A stretch of DNA of 64,000 bases, taken from positions 124,001 through 188,000 of the forward strand of contig VTFK01000477.1 in the NCBI GenBank assembly GCA_009617715.1. The letters run 5' to 3'. The notes under the pieces are model-generated. The model had not been told where the DNA came from and made no database searches. It saw nothing but the letters and a program-made list of their open reading frames with translations. The position numbers were made by a program, and so were the translations under genes. Shown here piece after piece: positions 47,175-58,209 of the stretch. The first letter of the stretch is position 1. Each line of letters begins with the position of its first letter. The DNA comes from Plectrocnemia conspersa (taxonomy: Eukaryota > Arthropoda > Insecta > Trichoptera > Polycentropodidae).

Positions 47175-48080
47175 CTCTCTGACGTTATATTAATATCTAT
47201 ATATAATATATATCATCCGTGTTCCATTTATTAAAGGCGCCCGTAGATTTTATGATGGCAATATAGAAGAAATGACTAATGGTACGCTTTACAGCTTAAT
47301 CTTGTAGAATATCTTCGATTCGCGACGGTGGCGCTGCATTTGATTTTCAATGTTTTCGGTTCTGTAGGTATATGGTATCGAATGCGATACGGTTCATAAA
47401 ACTCAACTGCTACACATTTCACACAATAAAAAACGACATTTAGTCGTTAAAATTGCGTTAAAATATTCGAATTGCTACGTTGAAAAAATTATCAAGTGAG
47501 TTTTTATGATATAATATACCCTTTACGAGTTAATGCGAATGACATATTAAAAATATATATTTTTTGCTCTACGCATTTACTTTATTACTATATAACAGTA
47601 GCTTTCAATATTTTTTTAAACGACAATTGTTTTTCACTTTGATTAATTTATATTTTGTGTTTAATTTAATTTTCATAAATTATGTGAATTAAATATAATG
47701 ACAATATTTAGGGTTCCGTTACCTGTTACTATTTAGTAAATAGCATACATTGAAAAATAACAGTTACACAATCAGCTTATTTAGGAATGCATTACAAATT
47801 TAATGAAGCGGTTTCCCAATCACCTTCTCTGTGGAAAAGTATAATTTTTTAAATAAATAATAGGAGTATTGTTTTTAACTGAAACATTCGATCATTACAT
47901 GCTATCTTGCTTTCGTGTTGGACCCATAATAACTGTTATTAGCAATAATAACGCCTAGTGTATTTTCACGGGCACCATAAAACGTGAATTATAATAATAC
48001 ACTTTGAAACAAAACGAACTTAAATGCCTGGCGACAATAATTAATAAACAATGACAGATAATACTAAATGTATTTTGTAT
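47175..48080. other. AT-rich stretch, no gene seen
   Basis: AT-rich DNA apart from GATTCGCGACGGTGGCGCTG at 47319-47338. Nothing assigned. Confidence 0.45.
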
Positions 48081-48197
48081 TATATAAAGCAAAGATCCTA
48101 GAACTATGGTCCATGGGCCACAATGTGGCCCGTGACCGCTTTTTATCTGGCCTGAGAATAGAAAGAAGAGTTTATTTTTCATTTAAATCAATTCAAT

Positions 48198-48230
48198 TTC
48201 AAGTCAATTTTTTCGAAAAATTGACTTGAA
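48198..48230. repeat. 33-bp near-perfect palindrome
   Basis: TTCAAGTCAATTTTTTCG followed by AAAAATTGACTTGAA: arms of about 15-16 bp around TTCGAA with one extra T. It lies inside the left part of the hAT element. Confidence 0.8.
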
Positions 48231-48676
48231 TGTAAGACAAAAGTAAATAAAAAAAACCTTTAAGAACTGAAAATATCCAAACACGTGCAACTATAATTTA
48301 GCAACGAAAACTTAGCCGACGTGCATTTTATACCTAAAATAACACTGACAAATATAAGTCTAAATAGATTAGATAGAAAAACCTATAAAATCCCAAATTT
48401 TTCTTGAAATATTGAAGTTAAGTTACGAATTATCCATCGAATGAATACGTAGTATTTATCTGCAAAAAACCAACGCTCATTTTCGCTTTAAATTTTGATG
48501 ATTTTTTCCTTATTTTTAGTCAAATAATATAATACTTCAAAAAGTTTTTATAAAAATTTTAGATTTTTAAATTTATAAAAACTTATATCCAAAATATCAG
48601 AAAACATAAAATTAGAAAGTGATTGTCATGTTTCAATGAACAATGTACTATTGATTTTTGTTTTAATCTTGCGGTA

Positions 48677-49230
48677 TTTCTTATATGTAAGAAAACTTCT
48701 GCTGTCATCAAAGATTACAATTTAAAATGACATAACCTTGGGTAACATCATCAAAAAATTGAAAAAGAACTAAATTATACTAATTCTGCATAAAGAACTT
48801 TATGCAGAATTGCGTAAAAAAGAGTACTTAACAAATCAACAAAATAATATTTTTTTAATTACATAGCTAGAGCCAAATTATTGTTAGGAAAGTTCGACCT
48901 TTTACTAACAGCGAGTTTGCTAAAAAAATATCTTGTGGCAATTGTTAAAGAAAAAGCAGAAATAGTTGTCGATATAAGTTTATCTGGTAGTACAGTTAAG
49001 AGACTGGTCGAATAATTGTTTTTTAAGCTAAAAAAAGGCATCTAAGCTTACACGTTTTTCACTGGCAATCCATGAAAGTGATACTGCGTAATTACCCATT
49101 TTGATTCGTCAAAGTACAACTTTGAAGAAATTTAAGAAGTAGCAGCGTTAAAGATCTTAAAAGATACTACTAGTGGTGTATATGTTTAAAGTATCTGAAA
49201 AAATTAACAAGCTTGAACTGAATTGGAAAT
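48677..49230 (+). pseudogene. hAT transposase remnant (BED finger plus central region)
   Basis: FLICKKTSAVIKDYNLK then a stop and H-N-L match the C-terminal half of a BED zinc finger (F-L-I-C ... Y-N-L-x-x-H-x-x-x-K-H). Then YIARAKLLLGKF, LLKKYLVAIVKEKAEIVVDI and SLSGSTVKRLVE match the I-A-K-A-x-K-P-F ... CPEKA ... I-S-L-S-x-x-T-V-x-R-R-I-E region of ZBED5/SCAND3/GTF2IRD2-type hAT transposases. A short KINKLELNWKSL follows near 49210. The catalytic core after this is deleted. Confidence 0.65.
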
Positions 49231-49384
49231 CACTCACTTAAATTTATTTATTCGAGCTTCCTAAATAAGATATAGCTAAATGTGTATCATTCTTACTTTT
49301 GCCCGAACTGGCCCTTATATCATTTGAAAAAAATATATTTGACCCCTGGTCTAAAAAATTTGAGGACCCCTGCACTAAAGAAAC

Positions 49385-50285
49385 AGAAAATAATTGTGCA
49401 AAGTATATTATAATAAAAACCATACTTTACAAAGACATTCCATCGCCCGATGTAAATTCCGAGACACAGCTGCACATAGAAAAAAAATGTGCATGAAGCA
49501 ATTTGTTACATAATAATAATAACATTAAAATTAGTGAAAGGTCTTTATAGATTTTGTAACTGCTTTTATTTTTTAAAAATAAAACATTGAAACATCATGC
49601 TTTACTATCAGTATATTACGCTATTATTTCGGCACTTTACTTGAAATTTATAATGCTTGTTGACATATTTTTTCAATTCGTCGCCCTTCAAAAGTATTGT
49701 GTCATAAAGTCACTACGTGAAAATACAAAAACACATTATTAGTGAAATATGATGCAAGATGGTCTTTAGGTTTGAATTAATTCATAGAATTTAATTTTTT
49801 CCGTTAAATAACTTCAGATTGTATTTGTACTTAAAAAGCGCAATTTTCTTTGATAAACAAAACGTGTAAAATGCAGAATGCTTTATTTTATCTATTAAAA
49901 GACGCATTCTTTTTCCTGATTGAGGGTCTCTGAATATAGGGGTGCTTCTTATAATCGATGGCTCGTTTAAGAAATGCTGCATTACTAACGCCTAATGGCA
50001 TAGAAGACGAAATTTCATGGGAAATCTAAATATTAATATGTGAAAACAAAAACAGAAAAAATCTGAAACTATATTTTAACAAGATTGTAATGGTGATATT
50101 ATAAATAAAAGTGCACACTACATATACTGATTTGTATTGTCGTTATATTTTCATTTTTCATTAAAGATTATATAAGTTCGGTTATTTTTTATTATTGATA
50201 TATGTATAATATCTGCATATTACATTCCAGAGCGTCAAATAAGCTATTAGCTTCATGGTTCTATTACACGTGTCATTATGTAATT
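49385..50285. other. AT-rich stretch, no gene seen
   Basis: AT-rich DNA. A patch at 49905-49985 with a 63-codon minus-strand frame was examined and not assigned. Confidence 0.4.
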
Positions 50286-50289
50286 AATA

Positions 50290-50660
50290 ATTAAGTATGC
50301 GCATAACTTATATAGTGAACGCCGCCAGGCATACAGATGCGCTTGTTTCCAGTTTGTTCCCGAAATCCTTTCCAAAATCGGGTGCATCAAAAACATGCAC
50401 ACTAATGCAAATCCTCCTTGAGCATAAGTGGCTTGGAATGGGTGGTTCGGGTGGGTCTGCGTTCCAGAACACCCAATGCCGGACAGGTATTTGCATAGTA
50501 AGCACCTCGGCCAGCTCAATTATGATGCAGATAATAAATTTTCCAAATAGCTACAGCCATTCTCCCGGAAAGTGAGCCAATGTCGAAGCTCTCACCATAA
50601 TTTATGCACATTCAATTGTGAAGCCGTGGGTTCAAATGCAAAAATTCGTTAACCATGAGG
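50290..50660. promoter_or_regulatory. GC-raised island with two octamer motifs
   Basis: About 370 bp of raised GC. It contains ATGCAAAT at 50405-50412 and its reverse complement ATTTGCAT at 50489-50496, both exact matches to the POU-factor octamer, 84 bp apart in opposite orientation. Overlapping frames on both strands (65-92 codons) lack domains. Of all the islands, this one has the clearest transcription-factor signature. Confidence 0.35.
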
Positions 50661-50664
50661 GTAT

Positions 50665-52385
50665 ACGAGCAACAGACAGGGCTGTATAGTCAAAGCCTCG
50701 GTGAAAACTCGACACTCTAAAGATTTTCTATCCAGCTATGATACATTGTTGTCTGATGTGCTTTTGTAATTATGGTCGGTTTCCTTTGATGCTCAGTCAA
50801 AAAATATTATAATAAACGGTGTTTTTTATATGCGAAGTAATGTTTCTAATATTCTGACATTTAATCAGAGATTGACAAAAAAAAAGTCGGAATCTATTGT
50901 TTAAATATTTGGCTGATCTTCTCATAAATCTTGGATTAGATCATGAACGTCAAAAAAATTATAGAAAGCGTTGTCTTTTAATGATAGCTGAAAAATATAT
51001 TTTAATATTAAAATTATTTGAAAAATAATATTTTATGTCATTTAAATGAATTTACTTCATAATAATTAATCACTACAATTTAATTTTTATAATTAACACA
51101 CCTCTTTCATTTTTGAGAATTAATTATCTCGAAAGATTTATATTTGCAGTTTTAGAATTGCAGTAGTTTTTTCTGCATATATTTTTAAACTGTATTCGTG
51201 AATATCAATTAAAAGAAATTTATATGCTCCTGACACCCTTCTGGTATTTTTAGCTCGTCTCGCTAATTGCCTTAAAAAAATTACCGCTGTCTCTGAATGT
51301 CATTGCTACCATTTACATTTATCAAATTGGGTTAATAAAATCTAAGAGTGTTTCTTTTAGGTTCATCAGTGTCATCGTCAATAAATAAATGACGTCTACG
51401 AGGGACTTACAAGCATAATATCACTAGATATTATCACTTAGATTATCATAAATATTTGCAAAACAGAAATATAATTCTCAGCAAATATTTACAAAAGAAA
51501 AATTTAATGCGTAACTATAAATTTCACAATAAAGCAGATGATTTTCTATGCTAAATCGAAAATTAAGTTGGGTTAAAATATACATTTGTACGAATATTCT
51601 TCAATGTATTATATTACGAGCGCTGCATAATAAATAGTGAATCTATGCCAGATGTTTGAAAATATGCATGCTTTCTTAGAAGCTCTTAATAGAGAGGTAC
51701 TTGAATAGCAAAAAATTCTACTCTAATCGGCTTTATCTTTACTTTGGTAATCTAAGAACAACATTAATAATTAGATCACTCAGCGTGAAAATTGGCATAT
51801 TGTAAAAATGTATGGGGGGCTTTCCATAGAGTTTCGCCATAAAATTTGCCTGTCGGCGAACTTAAATCTCGTTTTTTGAATAATCCAAAAAGGTAATGTC
51901 CTTAAGTTCAAATTCAAGTTCGAACTACGAAATATATAGTAACAGCTTTTATTGACAATTTTCTCTACGATTAGAGTATAAATACGTACAAAATTCCCTC
52001 GTATTTTGAGGCTCCGTAAATTTTTTTAATGTTTTTTAATTTTCGAGGAATGTGAAATTATTCTCATAATAATATTTTTATCACCATCGAACGTAATTGA
52101 TAAATATATTTTTTTTAAATATGTACGTAAACACAGAACAAAACTTTTTAGATTGACAAACCACGAATCGTAATGTGTTTAACGTTCGGGAAGCGATAGG
52201 TGGGCTCTCAAAGAGCGGTCAGCACAGATAGGTAAAAAACTTGTTTCCAATATTTATCGATGGATTAACTGGTTATACATCGAATTTTAATAATTTGAAA
52301 ATTCCAGTTAAAATGATTAGTAGGTATTACCAAATATTTTTACCGAAATAGTATTATAAATATTTGTGGGTAATTTACGAAATAA
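50665..52385. other. AT-rich stretch, no gene seen
   Basis: AT-rich DNA with mixed patches at 51215-51300, 51800-51900 and 52145-52235. No family could be assigned. Confidence 0.45.
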
Positions 52386-52389
52386 AATA

Positions 52390-53310
52390 TAGTGCAACCT
52401 CGGATTGCGAATAATTTTAGTTACGAGTGTTTCGCAATACAAGCAAATTGATAAACGAGCGTTGTCTTGAAATACAATCAGAACACACTGCGTCACTTTC
52501 TTCCCGACATTCCTTTCGACAGTCTTGTACTGAATACACCTTTTATAAAAAAAAAGATCACTAAAAGTCTTTTTGTTTAAGGGTAATCTAGCCCATGGAT
52601 CAGCAGGTCATTTCGAACTTCTAAAAGCTTTACACCAATTCACTATTTCATCGATGCTTTGAAATGACCGAAGGAACAAATTTAATCCTAAAAGACTTTT
52701 AGAAAAATTATTTTCACAACGTGAGCTACCTCAGAGTTATCGGTAAAGCATAAGGTGGTTGTAATTTTGGAGATGTCCTTATTTTCAGGATTAAAAGTGA
52801 ATGAGGACGATATTCAAGTTGATGAAAGAACATAGCCAGGAGCTGACCCCCAAGAATCTAATAGATCTGCATCGTGAGCAACAGCACAATACTTCAAAAG
52901 AAATGTCGTCAAAAAGGAGGGGAGAAAGAAGCTGAGAAAACACTTACTTCAAATAAGATTAGGAATATCTGTAAAATGTGAGAAACAGTGCAAAATTTTG
53001 TGGAAAAGCACCAGAGAGTAAGATTGTAGCACTATACAATGAATCTATACAATGACAAAGCAATAACATATTTTCGCCAAATCCTCAAAGAACCACGGAA
53101 GAAAAAAACTATTGAGTTATCAGTAATAGACAGCAGTGATTCTGACATAAATAATTAGTATATAATATTTAATTATTTTACAAAAATTATACGTGTACTT
53201 TTTATCATTTTTATATGGTATTTGATATATAATTTTTTTGAGTTTGTAACGAATCAACTTACATTTCCGTTATTTTCATGGGAAAATATGCATTTATATA
53301 TTTATATATG
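52390..53310 (+). mobile_element. pogo/Tigger element, 5' end plus C-terminal coding remnant
   Basis: Starts TAGTGCAACCTCGGATTGCG after a TA (52388-52389), the form of Tigger ends (CAGTGCAACCTCGG type). The 5' non-coding part then runs directly into the end of the transposase gene, so most of the coding region is deleted. The 3' non-coding part (GTTTGTAACGAATCAACTT, TTATTTTCATGGGAAAATA) is Tigger-like, but the right terminal repeat is missing or truncated near 53310. Confidence 0.7.
52586..53158 (+). pseudogene. Tigger-type (TIGD1-like) transposase C-terminal remnant
   Basis: PMDQQVISNF at 52594, then KLYTNSLFHRCFEMTEGTN, NYFHNVSYLRVIGKA, and in other frames LKVNEDDIQ, HSQELTPKNLIDLHREQQ, NTSKEMSS and an R-L-G-I segment. 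These follow the end of the DDE domain and the acidic tail of TIGD1-like pogo transposases. Only the Q-P-M-D-Q motif survives near the catalytic core. Numerous in-frame stops and at least three frameshifts. Stop at 53156. Confidence 0.7.
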
Positions 53311-53457
53311 CATTATATGGTTTCAGAAAATATAAATTATATTAGACATGACATAGATGTCTTTAGAGTGCAACCATTGTGGGCATGACAAGAAAAATGC
53401 TTTTAGACTTATAAGGGCTAACATTTGAAGTACATTTGTCAGTTAATTTTTCAACTT

Positions 53458-53520
53458 CAGTGGTACTTCGACTTGCACTTAATTCGTTTCTGACTGTGTT
53501 TCGTATCTCGAAACCAAAAT
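53458..53520 (+). mobile_element. Second Tigger-like terminal repeat
   Basis: CAGTGGTACTTCGACTTGCA followed by CTTAATTCGTT and GTTTCGTATCTCGAAAC has the form of another Tigger subfamily's end (CAGTGGTACCTCGACTTACG type). No coding remnant or partner end was found, so it is a solo end or a small miniature element. Confidence 0.45.
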
Positions 53521-53846
53521 TAACCATTACATCCTTTTAATTGCATAAATACCAAAATAGATGCACAACTCTTTGAATTATATTTTAGATATATGCGACA
53601 TAGTAACAACAAACACCGCTCGGATAAATAATTTTCGCTTGTGCGCAAGTTCAGTGCATTGTGGTTCGCGTCTCGAATCTAGGTTCGTATATAGAGGTCT
53701 AAATGAGATATGAAAGAAGTTCGTTTAACGAAAATTTTGTTAGAAGAGCGCTTTATAAATCATGGTAAATAAAAAATAATAATATAAATATTTTTAATTA
53801 GAGAATTAAATGTTTTTTTTTTTTACTTTTTGCTAATATTCTCTTA

Positions 53847-55093
53847 ATAGGAAAAGCGAAAAGTAATGATAATTTTTAAAGGGACGATTTTAAAATTAGT
53901 TTGCCGCTGGCTGTCGTCAAGTTAGCATGTAAGATTTGATCTTATTTTGTAGCTCTGTTAGTCTACGTTTGTTAATACTCAGATGTTTTTTTTTACCCTA
54001 TAGAAAAAAATGTCAAGGCCAGAAATCGAGGAGACCCATTTGCGTTATTATATGCTATTTTTGTTCGATCAAGGAAAGAAAGCACAAGAAGCCACTTAGA
54101 TCATCTGTGAAATTTATGGAGACATATTGTATCTTCAAAAATTTCACAGGTGGCTTAGAAAATTTAAAAGTGGTGATATGGGTAAAAAAATGCCCCCAAA
54201 TTGGGAAGACCTACAAAATTAAACGATGACGTGTTAAAATCAGCAGTGGAAGCGGATCCCCGAAAAACCATTTAAGAATTGTCGAACGACCGTTAAAGAC
54301 CATCTCAAGCGCATTGTAAAAAAACAGGCAAGGAATTTGGGTACCGCACGAACTTTCACAAACGGCCATTGAGCAGCGAATTACCATCTGTTCGTCGCTA
54401 TTGTCTAGGCACGAAACGGCATCGTTTCTGAGAAGGATCGTTACAAGCGATGAGAAGTGGATCCTATACAACAATCCAAAGATAAAAATCAATGGCTTTC
54501 TAAAAACGAAGTACCCATACCTACCCCTAAACCCTCATTGACCTTAAAAAAGGTCCTTCTTTGTGTTTGGTGGGACATGATTGGCGTCATCCATTATGAG
54601 TTATTAAAACCTGGTCAAACAATTACTGCAGAGGTATACTGTGGTCAATTAGTCAGAATGAAAGCGGAGCTGTTGAAAAAACGTTCAATTTTGGTCAACA
54701 ATCAAAGGCGAATTTTGCAGCACGACAATGGCAGACCACACGCGGCACGGATCACGCAGGAAAAAATCAGGGAGCTTGATTTTGAAGTTTTACAGCATCC
54801 CCCATATTCCCCCGATATCGCACCTCTGACTACCATCTTTTCAGATCTTTAGAGCATTCCCTTAAAAATAAAAATTTTAATTCATTTGACAGTATCGAAA
54901 ATCACATAAAATTATTCTTTAACGAAAAACCTGCAGAGTTCTATAATAAAGGGATTAAAAAGCTGCCTGATCATTGGAGAAAACTAATAGAAAACAATGG
55001 AAATTATTTAACTGATTAAAATTGTATATATATTTTTTTTAATAAATTTTTTGTATGTGAAAAAAAATTATCATTACTTTCCGCTTTTCCTAT
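53847..55093 (+). mobile_element. Nearly full-length mariner
   Basis: 1247 bp, close to the usual 1.3 kb. Terminal inverted repeats of 31 bp begin ATAGGAAAAGCG at the left (53847-53877) and at the reversed right end (55063-55093), with one mismatch. TA dinucleotides flank it at 53845-53846 and 55094-55095. Preservation of the ends suggests a fairly recent insertion, though the gene inside is broken. Confidence 0.88.
54010..55019 (+). pseudogene. Mariner transposase with frameshifts (D,D34D)
   Basis: From ATG 54010: MSRPEIEETHLRYYMLFLFD (N-terminal helix-turn-helix), FHRWLRKFKSGD, a proline-rich P-x-x-G-R-P linker, then in another frame the WVPHELS motif (about 54337) and TSDEKWILYNN with the first catalytic Asp (GAT 54449). 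The next frame reads KKVLLCVWWDMIGVIHYELL, LQHDNGRPHAA with the second Asp (GAC 54724), and HPPYSPDIAP. The third Asp (GAC 54828) lies 104 bases after the second, where D34D needs 105, so a one-base loss sits just before it. The C-terminus (FYNKGIKKLPDHWRKLIE, stop 55017) is otherwise intact. Confidence 0.8.
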
Positions 55094-55099
55094 TATTTC

Positions 55100-55725
55100 C
55101 TTTAAAATAATCCAGATAATTTATTACTCTCGCGCGCGTAGAATTTGTAAATTTTACTTATGAATATTATTTTTTTTATTAAAAATCTTAAAACTGAATT
55201 GATCGCAAAAATTGTTTTAGATTTTTAAAAAATTGTCTGTATTGTAATAATCAATATATTATTGTAGTAAACGAAAATTGGTGCTATCTTGAGCACTAGA
55301 ACATGTGGAGGGGAGGGGGAAATAATGATATGATTCACATAATATAATCGAGCTATTGCAATTATCTGGCAATAAAACCATATTTATAAATCCTAATTAT
55401 AATAACTTATTCGCGCAATTCAATCATACCCATAAAACTCAATTCATGAACATATTGAAAAAGCATTAAAAACAGAACTAGCGCTTGTTCGACACCGCAA
55501 TATTTCGCATGAATCCAATTTCAACACTTTCCCGTCTGGCTTTCCAGCTTTATACGAAAATCCACTTTCCATAAACATAAAGGTCGCTGCACATACATAG
55601 GTACATACATACATAAGAATAATATTCTCTCACCACTGCATTATTTCTAATTCACTGCCGATTAATTAAAATATATCTACAATAATGTACATATGTACAT
55701 ACATGTACGTTCATGCATATTTAGT
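55100..55725. other. AT-rich stretch, no gene seen
   Basis: AT-rich with ACATACATACATA and TGTACATATGTACATACATG simple tracts near 55600-55705. No gene recognised. Confidence 0.5.
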
Positions 55726-55729
55726 GGGA

Positions 55730-56080
55730 AAACTATTCGACGTTCAACCTTCGGAATACATAATGCCAAAGAGTGTCCCTGTAGGGTGTAATTTTTTTCG
55801 GAACAACACGGCACAAATGGGACGCTGCGCCGCCCGTTTGAAGAGTACCACAGCTAACCGCCATTTAAATACAATGTTATCTGCGCCGGTTGTCGGGCGG
55901 ACAGGTTGAAGGCCGACGAAACCCGGTTTATCGCCAACGTTATTTATACTAAATCAACACAATGCATAGCCAAACTACGCCATTGTCGATATTGTGGATA
56001 CCATGCCTTCAAAGCGAAACGTCATCTGTCAGTCTCAAATTAAAGCTATCGAGATGAATCTAAAGTTGGCTCCACACGTT
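55730..56080. promoter_or_regulatory. GC-raised non-coding island
   Basis: About 350 bp of raised GC (GGGACGCTGCGCCGCCCG, GCGCCGGTTGTCGGGCGG). A 74-codon plus-strand frame ends inside it without a domain. Candidate regulatory element. Confidence 0.27.
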
Positions 56081-56084
56081 GGAC

Positions 56085-57035
56085 AAATACGCAACTACCG
56101 AATCGTTTGTTTTATATATCTGATAACAGTTAACGTATAAAAAGACTCCATATACAAGATATGTATCTGTTTGAGATTAAAGACTAAAAATTCTGTAGCT
56201 TTATTATAGGCCAAAACCTCGTCGACAGAGAAGCTAATTTTAAGATGACTAAAGAAACATATACATATATTTTTTTATACTTATACTGATGTACAAATGT
56301 AATTGCTGTGTCATTATCGAGTGACATTAAGACGCGACGTTCCCGGGCCTCTTTATAAACGAAACCATTGCGGTCGTTTCCTTATTAAAACTAAAATAAA
56401 AAATTTATTAGGCATAGCATTGGATAGTCGCGAGCTTCAAATAATATTTTTGTACAAAAAATATTGCTTCCAGTGATTTTTTTGCTTATGTAAAAAAAAT
56501 TTACATTAATAAGCTACATACAAAATAAGATAAGAGAGATAAATTTACTTGAAAAATAAAACAATTCACGAGTGACAAGAAGAGTGAAATAGTAATTAAA
56601 TAAAAATAATTTACTTCATATTTAATCTAGAACTATGAAAAATAACTTTTTTTCAAATACGTTAAATGAAACTGCATCAAACACATTTAAGCATTTTTCA
56701 AAATGTCACTTATATAAGAAATTATGGTATTTTATGCCTTTTGATAAGTATATGTAAGTGTGGTTATAAACTTCGTGCATATGGAGTACACCTAAAATAC
56801 AAATTTCGAAGCATTTCGAAGAGTCCCATCTCATTTATTATTTGATATACCTTTTTACAACCGCATTACGTCGTCTGGCGGCATTGATCTAAAATTTCGC
56901 CATTATTTCACGCTCATGCTCAGAAATTCATAACAAATTTCAAAGACGCATAAACATCACACTCTGCTAGGTGGCATTCGCGGCCTAGGTGTCACATATT
57001 TTTTTTCTTAACACGCATTTGCGTAAAAGAGAACT
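56085..57035. other. AT-rich stretch, no gene seen
   Basis: AT-rich DNA with a mixed patch at 56320-56380 (GACGCGACGTTCCCGGGC). Nothing assigned. Confidence 0.45.
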
Positions 57036-57039
57036 TTAC

Positions 57040-57370
57040 CTTGACGAATATGTATGAGGAGACAGATATTAGACTAGAGAGGTGCTTTTATGCCGAGTCG
57101 ACGGACCGGCAAAGACATTAGGGTCGGCAAACCTCTCCTGTTTACGACCAGAAGTTTGGCAGTTAAACGATCCTGGGCCGCAGACGGAGACGCCATTTTA
57201 GGATGTGCAACTTTGATTAGACACGCGTGCCTCTTCTCGGCTGCAGGTCAAATTAGATTTTGCCCACCTGAATACCAATTAATCACTATGGCATGATCTG
57301 CAGTCCAGGTGTGTAGACGACGTTAAGTTTTCAAGCCGAGGCATTTTATGTCGCTAGAGTCTAGACGTTG
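57040..57370. promoter_or_regulatory. GC-raised non-coding island
   Basis: About 330 bp of raised GC. A 68-codon plus-strand frame (57090-57296) has no recognisable domain. Candidate regulatory element. Confidence 0.25.
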
Positions 57371-57563
57371 CTAGAGTTTTCTTCGTTAATATTGCAACGA
57401 GTCATAAAGAACTTCTATTTTACGATTATACGGTTAACAGATTATTTAACGTTTCAATATGGTATAAATTGTGTCGTATATTTTGCACCTGTTAATAGTA
57501 ATTTATTTGTTAAAAAATAAATAAATTGAAATAAGTAAAGCAATGACGAGCATTACAGTAAGT

Positions 57564-57585
57564 TCGCGATCGCGATCGCGATCGA
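57564..57585. repeat. CGATCG tandem palindrome
   Basis: TCGCGATCGCGATCGCGATC: a self-complementary hexamer repeat in an AT-rich setting, running into ATCGATA, the core of the DREF-type site. Confidence 0.8.
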
Positions 57586-58101
57586 TATTGAAACAAAAGT
57601 GGCGTTAAATGCTGTCAATATTAAAGAGTGAAAATCGAAAGAATAAAAGATAGTACTTTATTGTAATTAAATGCCATTTTATGCAACGATCCTTAACCGT
57701 GGCGTGAGAATATATGATACTATACTACCTAAACTTTTTTACTTTAATATAATATGATAAGACTACAGTTTAACCTAATTAAACATATTATAATTTTGTG
57801 TTATTATTTTTCTATTTCTTTAGCAAGTGCCTAGTTGCTGGGAGAAAGGAGAAATTATGAAATTTATATAGTTAACAGCTTAACGCCCGAGGACTCGTGT
57901 ATGATTCTTTAAAGAACATTGTTTAGTCCTGCGTCATGTGTTTTCTTTTATTAAAAAAATACTGCGATACCATTAAGCTTGCCTCTACATGATAATGATA
58001 GATGCTAGTATACTATTATCTACATAATATCAAATAAAAAATAAATTATATTTTAATTATATTTTTCAATATTTTTCAATAATCAAATTTTTGTAAAAGA
58101 G

Positions 58102-58148
58102 TCGTCTTATCACATTGCGTTGTAATGCAACGCAATGTGATAAGACGA
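58102..58148. repeat. Perfect hairpin 1 of a tandem hairpin pair
   Basis: Arms of 21 bp (58102-58122 and 58128-58148, beginning TCGTCTTATCACATTGCG) pair without mismatch around the 5-base loop TAATG. Confidence 0.92.
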
Positions 58149-58160
58149 TTTATCAATCAC

Positions 58161-58206
58161 ATTGCGTTCATACATTGCATAAGTTTATGCAATGTATGAA
58201 CGCAAT
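58161..58206. repeat. Perfect hairpin 2 of a tandem hairpin pair
   Basis: Arms of 22 bp (58161-58182 and 58185-58206, beginning ATTGCGTTCATACATTGC) pair without mismatch around a 2-base loop GT. The core CACATTGCGTT is shared with hairpin 1, twelve bases away. Confidence 0.92.
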
Positions 58207-58209
58207 ATT

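Larger units (their letters stand above)
48090..49372 (+). mobile_element. Decayed hAT element (BED-type) with end structures
   Basis: Right end AATTTGAGGACCCCTG (49357-49372) is a typical hAT terminus (reversed CAGGGGTCCTCAAATT). The left end begins CAAAGATCCTAGAACTATGG with a GGGCCACA-TGTGGCCC dyad just inside. Flanking 8-mers ATATAAAG (48082-48089) and CACTAAAG (49373-49380) share their last five bases, suggesting a decayed 8-bp target duplication. At 1.28 kb it is much shorter than an autonomous hAT. Confidence 0.6.

Noticed and set aside
49791..49982. 63-codon minus-strand frame with S-T-P-I-F-R-D-P
   Set aside because: A loose resemblance to P-element/THAP-type transposases could not be supported by any second motif.
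50620..50645. GGGTTCAAATG as a tRNA or SINE B box (also GGGTTTGAATAC near 7558)
   Set aside because: No A box at the right distance and no cloverleaf could be drawn at either site.
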